Shown one piece after another: positions 18,337 through 27,213 of a DNA stretch of 64,000 nt; positions within the stretch are counted from its first letter, which is position 1, and every line of letters begins with the position of its first letter. Both the position numbers and the translations under genes were made by a program. The stretch covers positions 62,001-126,000 of the forward strand of contig JBIPLJ010000005.1 of NCBI GenBank assembly GCA_044368415.1. The letters run 5' to 3'. Origin of the DNA: UBA4615 sp044368415. GTDB lineage: Bacteria; Pseudomonadota; Gammaproteobacteria; Burkholderiales; Burkholderiaceae_E. Under the pieces are notes generated by a model. The model was given only the letters and a program-made list of their open reading frames with translations. It had not been told where the DNA came from and ran no database searches.

Positions 18337-21300
18337 TCAAGGCTCGCCAAAGCCGCCGCCGCCCGGGGTCTCGATCACGAACATGTCGCCCGCCTCGAGC
18401 TCGGCGCGGCCCACATGGCCGATCGACTCGATCCGCCCGTCGCGGCGAAGCACGTAGTTGCAGGCGACCGCGCCGCTGCCGCCGCCGGCCGCACCGAACG
18501 GCGCAAACACCCGGCTGTTGCCGAGCATCGAGGCGGTCATCGGCTCGAGGAAGCGGATCATCCGCACGCCGCCGTCGCCACCCCGCCACTGCCCGCGCCC
18601 GCCGGTGTGGCGGCGGATCCGGTACGACTCGAGCCGCACCGGGAAGCGCAGCTCGAGCACCTCCGGGTCGGTCAACCGCGAGTTGGTCATGTGGGCCTGC
18701 ACGACCGGGCACCCGTCGAAGCCGCCGATTAGATGGCCCTGCGCGTCGAACAGGCCGCCCGCGCCCGAGCCGCCGGCGATCGTCTCGTAGTACTGGTGGC
18801 GGGCGTTGCCGAAGGTGAAGTTGCTCATCGTGCTGCCACTCGAGGCCAGCACACCGAGCGCGCCGTACAGCGCGTTGGTGATGCACATCGAGGTCTCGAC
18901 GTTGCCGGCGACGACAGCGCCCGGGTAGCGTGGGTTCAGCATGCAGCCTTCGGGCACAACGATCTCGAGCGGCTCGAGGCAGCCGTCGTTCATCGGGATC
19001 TCGTCGTCGACCAGCGTGCGGAACACGTAGAGCACCGCGGCGGTGGTGACCGCGCTTGGCGCGTTGAAGTTGTCGGATGCCTGCGGGGATGTGCCCGTGA
19101 AATCGACCTTTGCGCATCGCGACTCGCGATCGACGGTGACCGCGACCCGGATGATCGCGCCGTTGTCGAGCTGCAGCGCGAACGCGCCGTCCTTCAGCGC
19201 TCCGATCACGCGCCGTACCGATTCGGCGGCGTTGTCCTGCACATGGCGCATGTAGGCCTGCACGACCTCCAGGCCGAAGTGCGCGACCATCTTCAGCAGC
19301 TCCTCGCGCCCCTTCTCGTTGGCAGCCACCTGGGCCTGCAGGTCGGCGACGTTCTGATCGGGGTTGCGCGCCGGATGGGTCGCGCCGGTCAGCCGTTCGC
19401 GCAGCGCCGCCTCGCGAAGTACGCCGGCCTCCACCAGCTTCAGGTTGGTCAGCAGCACACCCTCGTCGTCGATGTGGCGGCTGTCGGGGGGCATGGAGCC
19501 GGGCGTGAGCCCGCCGATGTCGGCATGGTGGCCGCGCGAACCGACCCAGAAGAGAACGGTGCCGCCGGCCTCGTCGAACACCGGGGTGACCACGGTCACG
19601 TCGGGCAGGTGGGTGCCGCCGCGGTACGGGTCATTGAGGGCAAACACGTCGCCCGGGGCGATGTGGCCCGCGTTGTCGGCGATCACCGCCTTGACGCTCG
19701 CGCCCATGGAGCCGAGGTGGACCGGCATGTGCGGCGCATTGGCGATCAGCGCACCGGTGGCATCGAAGACCGCGCAGGAGAAGTCGAGCCGCTCCTTGAT
19801 GTTGACCGAATGGGCGGTGTTCTGCAGCCGGTAGCCCATCTGCTCGGCGATCGACATGAACAGGTTGTTGAAGATCTCGAGCATCACCGGGTCGGCCGCG
19901 GTACCGATCGCCTGGCGCGGCGGGCGCGCGACGATCCGTGTCAGCACCAGATCGCCGCGCGCGCTGGTCGTCGCGCGCCAACCCAGCTCGACGACAGTGG
20001 TTGCGGTCGCCTCGGCGACCACTGCCGGACCGTCGATGCTCGAACCGGCGGGCAGCGCCTCGCGCCGGTACAGCGGCGCATCGACCCACGCACCTTCGGC
20101 GTACATCGGCACCGTCGCCACTCGCGCGACCCCGGCATCGCCTGCCGTAGGGGGCGCGGCGACGGTGCTCGCCCCACCTTCGCCCGGCGACACCACCTCG
20201 ACGCTGACCGACTCGACGACCACCGGCCGCGTCGACAGCAGGAAGGCGAAGCGCTGCCTGTAGGCGGCCTCGAATTCGGCCAGCATCGCGTCGCGCTCGC
20301 CTTCGGCGACCGAGAGCGCGGTGTCGGTGCCCTCGTACTTCAGATGCATCCGCCGCATCGCGCGCAGCCGCTCGGCGGGCTCGCCCTGCGCCGCGAGCTC
20401 GGTGCGCGCTTGCGCCTCGACCTCGTCGAGCCGCAAGCGCCCGTCCTCGAGCCCGCCGTCGTCCAGCCGGCGCTCGACCGATCGCTCACGCAGCACGCCC
20501 TGCTCGGCCAAACCCATGCCGTAGGCCGACAGCACCCCCGCCAGGGGGTGGGCGAGCACCGTCGACATCGCCAGCTGGTCGGCGACCGCGCAGGCATGCT
20601 GCCCGCCCGCCCCGCCGAACACCGTCAGCGCATAGCGGGTGACGTCGTAGCCGCGCTGCACCGAGATCTTCTTGATCGCATTCGCCATGTTGGCGTTGGC
20701 GATCTCGACGAAGCCCTGGGCGACCTGCTCGGCCGACATGTTGCGCCCGGTGGCGTGGCCGATCGATTCGGCCAGCGCGGTGAAGCCGCGCACCACCGCG
20801 TCCCGGTCCAGCGGCTGATCGGCCGCCGGTCCGAAGACCTGCGGGAAATGCGCCGGCTGGACCTTGCCGAGCATCACGTTCGCATCGGTCACGGTCAGCG
20901 GCCCGCCGCGCCGGTAGCAGGCCGGGCCGGGGTTGGCGCCCGCCGAGTCCGGGCCGACGCGCATCCGTGCGCCGTCGAACAGCAGGATCGAGCCGCCGCC
21001 GGCGGCGACGGTGTGAATGCTCATCATCGGTGCGCGAAGCCGCACGCCGGCGACCTGCGTGTCGAAGACCCGCTCGAACTCGCCCGCATAGTGCGACACG
21101 TCGGTCGAAGTGCCGCCCATGTCGAAGCCGATTACCTTGTCGAAGCCCGCCGCCTCGCTGATGCGTGCCATGCCGACAATGCCACCGGCCGGGCCAGAGA
21201 GGATCGAGTCCTTACCCTGGAAGGCCTGTGCATCGGTGAGCCCGCCGTTGGACTGCATGAACTGCAGCCGCACGCCGGGCATGCCCGAGGCGACCCGCTC

Positions 21301-21999
21301 GACGTAACGACGCAGCACCGGCGACAGGTAGGCGTCGACCACCGTGGTGTCGCCGCGCGCCACCCAGCGGATCAACGGCGAGACCTCATGCGACACCGAC
21401 ACCTGCGGAAAGCCGATTGCCCGGGCCATCGCGGCGATCCGGCGCTCGTGCTCGGGGAAACGATACGCGTGCATGAGCACGATCGCGACGGCGCGCAGGC
21501 CGCGGTCGAACGCGGCCTGCAGGCCGACTCGCGCCGCGGCGTCGTCGAGCGGGCGCACGACGGCACCATCGGCCGCCAGGCGCTCGTCGACCTCGAGCAC
21601 CTCGCGGTGCAACAGCTCGGGCAGCACGATGCGCCGGTCGAAGAGTCGGGGCCGGTTCTGATAGGCGATCCGGGGGCCGTCGGCGAAGCCTTGGGTGACA
21701 ACCAGCAGCAGCGGCTCGCCCTTGCGCTCGAGCAGCGCGTTGGTGGCCACCGTGGTGCCCATCTTCACCGCCTCGACGTGCAGCGCAGGCACGGGCTCAC
21801 CGGCGGCGAGCCCGAGCAGCCGGCGGATGCCCTCGACCGCGGCATCGACGTACTGCTCTGAATTTTCGGAGAGCAGCTTCTCGGTGACCAGCGAACCGTC
21901 CGGCCGGCGACCGACGATATCGGTGAAGGTGCCGCCACGGTCGATCCAGAACTGCCAGCGATCGAGGTCGGGTGCGGCGGGGACGGTCTGCTGTGTCAT
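18337..21999 (-). CDS. 5-oxoprolinase (hydantoinase A/B fusion, ATP-dependent)
   Basis: A 1220-residue fusion. The HyuA half (about 15-700) includes WIDRGGTFTDIVG, KMGTTVATNALLERKG, LSGPAGGIVG and GFDMGGTSTDVS. The HyuB half (from about 750) includes PVMLEIFNNLFMSIAEQMG, FSCAVFDATGALIANAPHMP and a glycine-rich GDMFVIETPGGGGFG ending. Length and order fit OplA-type ATP-dependent 5-oxoprolinases, which open 5-oxo-L-proline to L-glutamate. Related N-methylhydantoinases or acetophenone carboxylases are other options. The start is ATG 21999, overlapping the preceding small ORF as ATGA. It belongs to the MarR-led operon that diverges from the TRAP transporter. Confidence 0.88.
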   Translation of the reverse strand: MTQQTVPAAPDLDRWQFWIDRGGTFTDIVGRRPDGSLVTEKLLSENSEQYVDAAVEGIRRLLGLAAGEPVPALHVEAVKMGTTVATNALLERKGEPLLLVVTQGFADGPRIAYQNRPRLFDRRIVLPELLHREVLEVDERLAADGAVVRPLDDAAARVGLQAAFDRGLRAVAIVLMHAYRFPEHERRIAAMARAIGFPQVSVSHEVSPLIRWVARGDTTVVDAYLSPVLRRYVERVASGMPGVRLQFMQSNGGLTDAQAFQGKDSILSGPAGGIVGMARISEAAGFDKVIGFDMGGTSTDVSHYAGEFERVFDTQVAGVRLRAPMMSIHTVAAGGGSILLFDGARMRVGPDSAGANPGPACYRRGGPLTVTDANVMLGKVQPAHFPQVFGPAADQPLDRDAVVRGFTALAESIGHATGRNMSAEQVAQGFVEIANANMANAIKKISVQRGYDVTRYALTVFGGAGGQHACAVADQLAMSTVLAHPLAGVLSAYGMGLAEQGVLRERSVERRLDDGGLEDGRLRLDEVEAQARTELAAQGEPAERLRAMRRMHLKYEGTDTALSVAEGERDAMLAEFEAAYRQRFAFLLSTRPVVVESVSVEVVSPGEGGASTVAAPPTAGDAGVARVATVPMYAEGAWVDAPLYRREALPAGSSIDGPAVVAEATATTVVELGWRATTSARGDLVLTRIVARPPRQAIGTAADPVMLEIFNNLFMSIAEQMGYRLQNTAHSVNIKERLDFSCAVFDATGALIANAPHMPVHLGSMGASVKAVIADNAGHIAPGDVFALNDPYRGGTHLPDVTVVTPVFDEAGGTVLFWVGSRGHHADIGGLTPGSMPPDSRHIDDEGVLLTNLKLVEAGVLREAALRERLTGATHPARNPDQNVADLQAQVAANEKGREELLKMVAHFGLEVVQAYMRHVQDNAAESVRRVIGALKDGAFALQLDNGAIIRVAVTVDRESRCAKVDFTGTSPQASDNFNAPSAVTTAAVLYVFRTLVDDEIPMNDGCLEPLEIVVPEGCMLNPRYPGAVVAGNVETSMCITNALYGALGVLASSGSTMSNFTFGNARHQYYETIAGGSGAGGLFDAQGHLIGGFDGCPVVQAHMTNSRLTDPEVLELRFPVRLESYRIRRHTGGRGQWRGGDGGVRMIRFLEPMTASMLGNSRVFAPFGAAGGGSGAVACNYVLRRDGRIESIGHVGRAELEAGDMFVIETPGGGGFGEP

Positions 22000-22268
22000 C
22001 GGGAGGGCTCCGGAGGGGCGGGCCGCGCCGCGCCGGCCCAGAGCCAGCGCAGCAGCGTGTCGCAGTCGTGGACGGGCACGCCGACCGCGCGCATCAGCGC
22101 TTCGCGGTACGGCGGCAGGTTCGTGAATTCGAGGACGATCGAACCGAGCGAGGGCGCGGCTTGCCTGAGCTGCAGCTCGGCATCGATCCGCGCAGAGACC
22201 GCGAACGTCACCGGCAGCGCCGCGGCGAACTCGTGCTGGAACGGGGCGACGAAGCCGTGTGCGCTCAC
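21996..22268 (-). CDS. Short Asp/Glu racemase-like fragment, translationally coupled
   Basis: A 90-residue frame that starts at GTG 22268, overlapping the regulator's stop as GTGA, and ends at 21996, overlapping the 5-oxoprolinase start as ATGA. GFVAPFQHEFAAALPV resembles the first active-site region of Asp/Glu/hydantoin racemases (usually SCGFLxxFQxExAAAxPV). LGSIVLEFTNLPPYREAL resembles the second (usually GAIVLECTNxPPY). The roughly 100 residues normally between them and the N-terminal domain are missing, and the second catalytic Cys is Phe (LEFTN). I infer a deleted, inactive racemase that survives because it keeps the operon's translational coupling, or that has a new use. Confidence 0.6.
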   Translation of the reverse strand: MSAHGFVAPFQHEFAAALPVTFAVSARIDAELQLRQAAPSLGSIVLEFTNLPPYREALMRAVGVPVHDCDTLLRWLWAGAARPAPPEPSR

Positions 22269-22882
22269 AGCGAGGCCGCGGCGCGGGCCGCCTGGTCGTA
22301 CATCCCCGACAGCGCCCGCAGCAGCTGCGCGGTCTCGGCAAGCGTGCGGGTGTCGCCGACCTCGCCGGTCACCGCCGGCAGCAGGCACACGCCGCGCAGC
22401 TCACGGTAGCGGTCGACCAGAGCGCGGCCGGCGTCGGTGGTTGTATACAGCACCTCCTTGCCCTGCCGGGTCGAGTCGAGCAGACCGAGCCCGAGCAGCT
22501 TGCGCAGCGCATAGCTGACGACGTGGGTGTCCTCGTAGTTCAGCGTGAAGCAGATGTCGGACAGCTTCTTCGGCCGATCGCGGTGGCGCACGTGGTGCAG
22601 CACCAGCACGTCGGTGATGGCGAGCTCCGGCATGCCCGCCGCCGCCATGCAGCGCGTCGCCCATCGGGTGAACGCGTTGTGCGCGACGATCAGGCCGAAC
22701 TCGAACTCGGAGAGCTCGCTCGCCGGGCCCTCGGCGAGATGCGCGGAGGACAGGATGCGCGGGCCGCGCCCGCTGGCGGGCGACGACGCGGCGCGGGCAG
22801 CACCGCGCGCCGCCGCGGGAATCGGGGCGCGCCCGGCCTTCGCGCTCGCTTTCTGACCGACCTTCGGGCTGACTTTTGACAC
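22265..22882 (-). CDS. MarR-like winged-helix transcriptional regulator
   Basis: A 205-residue DNA-binding protein. A low-complexity, Lys/Ala-rich N-terminus of about 50 residues precedes the winged-helix core: LSEFEFGLIVAHNAFTRW, ITDVLVLHHVRHRDRPKKLSDI, and a recognition region with NYEDTHVVSYALRKLLGLGLL. I chose GTG 22882 because GAGG lies eight bases upstream; the frame is open further but runs through the promoter region. It heads the operon with the racemase fragment and 5-oxoprolinase. It probably binds the palindrome in the divergent intergenic region to control both directions, with the substrate or a product as ligand. Confidence 0.8.
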   Translation of the reverse strand: MSKVSPKVGQKASAKAGRAPIPAAARGAARAASSPASGRGPRILSSAHLAEGPASELSEFEFGLIVAHNAFTRWATRCMAAAGMPELAITDVLVLHHVRHRDRPKKLSDICFTLNYEDTHVVSYALRKLLGLGLLDSTRQGKEVLYTTTDAGRALVDRYRELRGVCLLPAVTGEVGDTRTLAETAQLLRALSGMYDQAARAAASL

Positions 22883-22902
22883 GACCACCGCCTCATTCGA
22901 AA

Positions 22903-22930
22903 CGTAGAGAAAACGTTGACATTTTCTACG
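22903..22930. promoter_or_regulatory. Imperfect palindrome, candidate operator of the MarR-like regulator
   Basis: CGTAGA at 22903-22908 and TCTACG at 22925-22930 form the outer arms, with A-rich and T-rich inner arms (GAAAA and ATTTTC) and AACGTT near the centre. The size and symmetry fit a MarR dimer. The plus-strand -35 box TTGACA (22916-22921) lies inside it, so binding would block the TRAP promoter. It lies about 20 bp upstream of the regulator start, which suits autoregulation. Confidence 0.6.
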
Positions 22931-22943
22931 CGTTCCGAATAAC
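22916..22943 (+). promoter_or_regulatory. Sigma-70 promoter of the TRAP operon
   Basis: A perfect -35 box TTGACA at 22916-22921 is followed after 16 bp by AATAAC at 22938-22943 (four of six matches). The predicted start near 22950 gives a leader of about 80 nt before the TRAP binding-protein gene at 23031. Confidence 0.6.
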
Positions 22944-23030
22944 CTACAAGCACGATTACACTGCAGCAGGCCCCCGGCGCCATCGACCTCGCCGGTCCAC
23001 ATTCCCGAGCCCAGCCCTCCGGAGACCTCT

Positions 23031-23999
23031 ATGAAAATCGCCCCGCTCGCCGTCGCAGTCGTCGTCTCGTTCGGCATCGCCTCGGCCTACGCGCAGACCA
23101 AGTGGGACCTGCCCGCGGCCTACCAGGCCTCCAACTTCCATACGGAGAACCTCCAGCAGTTCTCGGACGAGGTGGACAAGGCCACGAGCGGCAAGCTCAA
23201 GATCACGGTCCACGCCAACGCATCCTTGTTCAAGGCGCCGGAAATCAAGCGCGCCGTGCAGTCGGGTCAGGCCCAGATCGGCGAGGTGCTGATGGTCAAT
23301 TTCGAGAACGAGTGGCCCGTCTTCGGCCTCGACGGCATGCCCTTCCTTGCGAGCAGTTACAAGGAAGCGTTCAAGCTCTATCAGGCACAGAAGCCGGCGC
23401 TCGACAAGAAGCTCGCCGAGCAGGGAATGATGTTGCTCTTCACCGTTGCGTGGCCGCCGCAGGGTCTCTACGTAAAGAAGGAAGTGGAGTCCGTCGCCGA
23501 CATGCGGCGCGTGAAGTGGCGTGCTTACAGCCCGGCCACCGCAAAGATCGCCGAGCTGATCGGCGCGCAACCGGTGACTGTCCAGGCCGCGGAGCTGTCC
23601 CAGGCCCTGGCCACGGGCGTCGTCGAGTCGTACATGTCCTCGGGCTCGACCGGCTACGACACCAAGACCTACGAGCACATCAAGTACTGGTACGACACCC
23701 AGGCGTGGCTGCCGAAAAATGCGGTGTTCGTGAACCGCAAGGCATTCGACGCGCTCGACAAGCCGACGCAGGACGCGCTGCTCAAGGCCGGTGCGGCCGC
23801 CGAGACCCGCGGCTGGAAAGTCTCCGAGGAAAAGAACGACTGGTACAAGAAGGCGCTGGCCGAGAAGGGCATGAAGATCATGACCCCGCCGCCCAAGCTC
23901 GTGCAGGACTTCCGGCAGGTTGGCGGCATCATGCTCGAGGACTGGCTGAAAAAGGCCGGGCCCGAAGGCAAGGCGATCGTCGACGCCTACCGGAAGTAA
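23031..23999 (+). CDS. TRAP transporter substrate-binding protein (DctP family)
   Basis: A periplasmic solute receptor of 322 residues. The signal peptide ends AYA at about residue 21. The start is ATG 23031, with GGAG about 9 bases upstream. TRAP features include HTENLQQFSDEVDKATSGK at 37-55, VQSGQAQIGE (76-85) and R164 in VKWRAYSP, the position of the arginine that clamps a substrate carboxylate in this family. A carboxylate ligand is therefore likely. With the neighbouring 5-oxoprolinase, racemase fragment and D-amino-acid dehydrogenase, I infer 5-oxoproline, D-glutamate or a related compound; this is not shown by the sequence. Confidence 0.93.
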   Translation: MKIAPLAVAVVVSFGIASAYAQTKWDLPAAYQASNFHTENLQQFSDEVDKATSGKLKITVHANASLFKAPEIKRAVQSGQAQIGEVLMVNFENEWPVFGLDGMPFLASSYKEAFKLYQAQKPALDKKLAEQGMMLLFTVAWPPQGLYVKKEVESVADMRRVKWRAYSPATAKIAELIGAQPVTVQAAELSQALATGVVESYMSSGSTGYDTKTYEHIKYWYDTQAWLPKNAVFVNRKAFDALDKPTQDALLKAGAAAETRGWKVSEEKNDWYKKALAEKGMKIMTPPPKLVQDFRQVGGIMLEDWLKKAGPEGKAIVDAYRK

Positions 24000-24003
24000 G
24001 GAC

Positions 24004-24537
24004 GTGAGACGCGCCCTCGATCGGCTGTACGACATCGCGGGCGCGCTGGCGGCGTTCTGCGTCTTCGGCATCTTTGTCGTGATGCTCGGGGCGGCGGTTT
24101 GCCGCGAGCTCGGGATCCGGACCGGCGGCACCGACGACCTGGTGTCGTGGATGACTGCCGCCGCGGCCTTCCTCGGGCTCGCGCACACTTTCAGGCACGG
24201 GGACTTCGTGCGTGTCGGCCTGTTCCTGGAAGCGATGCCCGCCGGCCGGCGACGTCTGTTCGAGCTGCTGTCGCTGTCCATCGCGGCGCTGTTCACCGGC
24301 TACCTGCTGGTGTCGGTCGCGCAGTACGTTTACATGGGCTGGCAGTACAACGAGATGTCGACGGGGCTTCTGGTCGTACCGATGTGGATCCCGCAACTCT
24401 CGTTTCTGATTGGTGCGCTCTTGCTGTTTGTCTCGGTGATCGACGAGCTGGTCAAGGTGGTCCGCGGCCGGATCCCGCGTTACGTCGAGGCGGTCGCGGA
24501 GCGACACGCGCGCGGCGACTTCAGCGAGGACGTCTGA
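24004..24537 (+). CDS. TRAP transporter small permease (DctQ family)
   Basis: A 177-residue inner-membrane protein with four predicted helices. The conserved TRAP-Q region lies around GGTDDLVSWMTAAAAFLGLAH. The start is GTG 24004, four bases after the binding-protein stop, and the gene ends one base before the large permease. It forms the small membrane subunit that packs against DctM and helps the loaded binding protein dock. The long stretch of the same strand without gaps supports one transcript for P, Q, M and the dehydrogenase. Confidence 0.9.
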   Translation: MRRALDRLYDIAGALAAFCVFGIFVVMLGAAVCRELGIRTGGTDDLVSWMTAAAAFLGLAHTFRHGDFVRVGLFLEAMPAGRRRLFELLSLSIAALFTGYLLVSVAQYVYMGWQYNEMSTGLLVVPMWIPQLSFLIGALLLFVSVIDELVKVVRGRIPRYVEAVAERHARGDFSEDV

Positions 24538-24538
24538 G

Positions 24539-25867
24539 ATGGGCATGGTCGGCGTCGCCGAGATCGGACTCTTCCTGCTGGTCGTGATGCTGCTGCTGCT
24601 GGGCGGCGGCGTCTGGATTGCCATGACCCTGGCCATCGTAGGCTGGGTCGGGATGGCCCTGTTCACTGACATGGCACCGGCTCGCTGGGGCGAGAACCTG
24701 TTTGTGTCGATGTGGAGCTCGTCCGCATCCTGGGAGCTGGCGGCGCTGCCACTCTTCATTTGGATGGGCGAGATCCTGTTCCGCACCAAACTCTCGGAGC
24801 AGATGTTCGAGGGCCTCGCGCCCTGGCTGGGCCGCGTGCCGGGCCGGCTCATGCACACGACCATCCTGGGCTGCGGCATCTTCGGCTCGGTGTCGGGATC
24901 GTCCGCGGCGACCTGCGCCACGATCGCCAAGGTCGCGCTTCCGGAGCTCAAGCGCCGGGGCTACGACGAGAATCTCGCACTTGGTGCACTCGCGACCGCC
25001 GGCACGCTCGGCATCCTGATCCCGCCGTCGATCACCATGGTCGTGTATGCGGTGGCCGCGGACGCGTCGATCATCCGGATCTTCCTCGCCGGATTCATCC
25101 CCGGCTTCCTGCTCATGGCGCTGTTCTCCGGATACATCGCTTGGTGGTCGATCCGCCATCCGGACAAAGTGCCCGCGTCGGACCCGGTTCCGGGCTTTCT
25201 CGAGAAAGTCCGCCGCTCGGGAAGCCTGATCCCGGTGACGCTGCTGATCGTGTTCATCGTCTGGGTCCTGGTCGCCGGCTGGGCGACCGCGACCGAGTGC
25301 GCGGCGTTCGGTGTGCTCGGCTCGCTCGCGATCGCGGCGAGCAGTGGCTCGCTGACACGCGAGAACTTCGTCGCCAGCCTGATGGGCGCGACGCGCGTGT
25401 CGTGCATGATCATGTTCATCCTCGCCGGCGCGGCCTTCCTCACCAAAACGATGGCCTTCACCGGCATTCCGAGGCAGCTTGCCGAGTGGGTCGCCTCGCT
25501 GGGACTGTCGCCGTACTCGCTGATCGCGGTGCTCGCCGTGGTGTACCTCGTGCTCGGCACCGCGCTCGACGGCATCTCGATGATCGTCCTGACCTCCGCA
25601 GTGGTGTTGCCGATGATCCAGAAGGCGGGCTTCGATCTGATCTGGTTCGGCATCTTCATCGTCCTGCTCGTCGAGATCGCGGAAGTGACGCCTCCGGTGG
25701 GATTCAACCTGTTCGTGCTCCAGAACATGACCGGCAAGGACAGCAACACGATTGCACGTGCGGCCATCCCGTTCTTCGTGATGCTGGTGGTCTGCATCGC
25801 GCTGATCACCGTGTTCCCGGAGATCGTCACCTGGCTGCCCGATGCGGTCATGGGGAAGGACGGCTGA
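24539..25867 (+). CDS. TRAP transporter large permease (DctM family)
   Basis: A 442-residue inner-membrane protein of the ion transporter superfamily with about a dozen hydrophobic segments. It shows FGSVSGSSAATCATI near residue 118 and LGILIPPSITMVVYAV near 155, both typical DctM hairpin motifs, plus EVTPPVGFNLFVLQ near the C-terminus. It carries out Na+-coupled uptake of the ligand presented by the binding protein. The start is ATG 24539. The stop precedes the dehydrogenase GTG by four bases. Confidence 0.93.
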   Translation: MGMVGVAEIGLFLLVVMLLLLGGGVWIAMTLAIVGWVGMALFTDMAPARWGENLFVSMWSSSASWELAALPLFIWMGEILFRTKLSEQMFEGLAPWLGRVPGRLMHTTILGCGIFGSVSGSSAATCATIAKVALPELKRRGYDENLALGALATAGTLGILIPPSITMVVYAVAADASIIRIFLAGFIPGFLLMALFSGYIAWWSIRHPDKVPASDPVPGFLEKVRRSGSLIPVTLLIVFIVWVLVAGWATATECAAFGVLGSLAIAASSGSLTRENFVASLMGATRVSCMIMFILAGAAFLTKTMAFTGIPRQLAEWVASLGLSPYSLIAVLAVVYLVLGTALDGISMIVLTSAVVLPMIQKAGFDLIWFGIFIVLLVEIAEVTPPVGFNLFVLQNMTGKDSNTIARAAIPFFVMLVVCIALITVFPEIVTWLPDAVMGKDG

Positions 25868-25871
25868 GGCC

Positions 25872-27188
25872 GTGCCCCGTCGCGTCGCGGTGATCGGCGC
25901 CGGCATCGTCGGCTGCTGCACCGCTTGGTACTTGCGCGAGCGCGGCTTCGAGGTCGACGTGCTCGAGCGCCGCGACAGCGTCGCGCTGGAAACCAGCTGT
26001 GGCAACGCCGGCGTAATCGCGCCCGGCTACGTGACGCCCTGGGCCGCGCCGGGCATGCCGCGCAAGGTGCTGTCCTACCTCTTCGCCGCCGAAGCGCCGG
26101 TGCGCTTCAAGCCGGTCGCAAGCCCGGCGCTGGCCCGGTGGATCGTGCGCTGGCTGCGGGAATGCGAGCTTGCTCGTTACCGTGTCAACAAGTCGCGGAT
26201 GCAGCGCCTGGCCTTTCACAGCCGCGATGCGCTGCATGCGCTGCGCGCGCGCTTGGGTATCGACGACGGGCGCCGCCAGGGCTACCTGCAGCTGCTGCGC
26301 GGCGAGCGCGACCTGGCGATGAGCGGGCCGGCGCGCGCGCTGCTCGAGGAGAACGGCGTGCCGCACCGGCTGCTCGACCCGGACGCGGTCCGGGCGCTCG
26401 AGCCCGCGCTCGCGCCCGGCGTGCCGCTCGCAGGCGCGCTGTGGCTGCCGGAGGACGAGTCGGCGAGCTGTGCGGACTTCGCGCAGGGCCTGGCCGACGC
26501 GGCACGCTCGGCCGGCGTGCGCTTCGTGTTCGGCTGCACGGTGCGGCGAATCGTCGCCGACGGCGGCGCGGTGCGCGGCGTACTCGCGGACGGCCCGAGG
26601 AAGATGCCTGCGCATGAAGCGGCCGTGCGGGGCGGACCGGCCGGCACCGCGGGCGGTGCGCTGCGCCCCTACGACACGGTGGTCGTCGCCGGTGCGGTCG
26701 ATTCGCTGCCGCTGCTCGCCGCGCACGGCATCCGTCTGCCGATTTGGCCGGTCAAGGGCTACTCGACAACGCTGGCGCTGGCCGACGGCGACGCCGGACC
26801 GCGGCACGCGATGATCGACGAGGCCTACAAAGTCGCGATCACGCCGTTCCCGGGGCGCATCCGGATCGCGGGCACGGCCGAGCTGGGCAGCCCGGCGCTG
26901 GTGCCGCGGGCGGCGGCGCTGCGCACCCTGGTGAAGGTCGGTAGCAACTGGTTCCCGGACGCGGCCCGCTGGCAGGACGCGCAGTGCTGGGTTGGCGCAC
27001 GGCCGATGACGCCGGACGGCCCGGCGCTGCTCGGCGCGACGCCGATCCGCGGCCTTTTTGTGAACATGGGCCATGGATCGACCGGCTGGGCGATGGCGGC
27101 CGGCGCGGGCCAGGTGGTGGCCGACGTTGTGGCCGGCCGCAAGCCCGAGATCGATCTCGAGGGGCTTACGCTCGATCGCCTGCGGTGA
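25872..27188 (+). CDS. dadA: D-amino acid dehydrogenase (DadA-like FAD oxidoreductase)
   Basis: A 438-residue FAD-dependent deaminating dehydrogenase. VAVIGAGIVGCCTAWYL (6-22) is the dinucleotide-binding fold. ETSCGNAGVIAPGYVTPWAAPG follows, as in DadA and other DAO-type enzymes, and the C-terminus has WVGARPMTPDGPALLG and NMGHGSTGW. The start is GTG 25872, with GAGG just before it and the permease stop four bases upstream. DadA oxidises D-amino acids to keto acids and passes electrons to the respiratory chain. As the last gene of the TRAP unit it suggests that the imported compound yields, or is, a D-amino acid. Confidence 0.88.
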   Translation: MPRRVAVIGAGIVGCCTAWYLRERGFEVDVLERRDSVALETSCGNAGVIAPGYVTPWAAPGMPRKVLSYLFAAEAPVRFKPVASPALARWIVRWLRECELARYRVNKSRMQRLAFHSRDALHALRARLGIDDGRRQGYLQLLRGERDLAMSGPARALLEENGVPHRLLDPDAVRALEPALAPGVPLAGALWLPEDESASCADFAQGLADAARSAGVRFVFGCTVRRIVADGGAVRGVLADGPRKMPAHEAAVRGGPAGTAGGALRPYDTVVVAGAVDSLPLLAAHGIRLPIWPVKGYSTTLALADGDAGPRHAMIDEAYKVAITPFPGRIRIAGTAELGSPALVPRAAALRTLVKVGSNWFPDAARWQDAQCWVGARPMTPDGPALLGATPIRGLFVNMGHGSTGWAMAAGAGQVVADVVAGRKPEIDLEGLTLDRLR

Positions 27189-27213
27189 GCGGGCAGTGCG
27201 TACCATCGGGGGC

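Noticed and set aside
18733..21861. Plus-strand open frame of 1042 codons
   Set aside because: It lies fully antisense to the 5-oxoprolinase, whose motifs are clear; His/Arg/Gly-rich composition marks it as a shadow.
22901..22932. Palindrome read as a terminator of the regulator gene or TRAP operon
   Set aside because: It lies upstream of both genes and has no T-run after a stable GC stem; an operator fits better.
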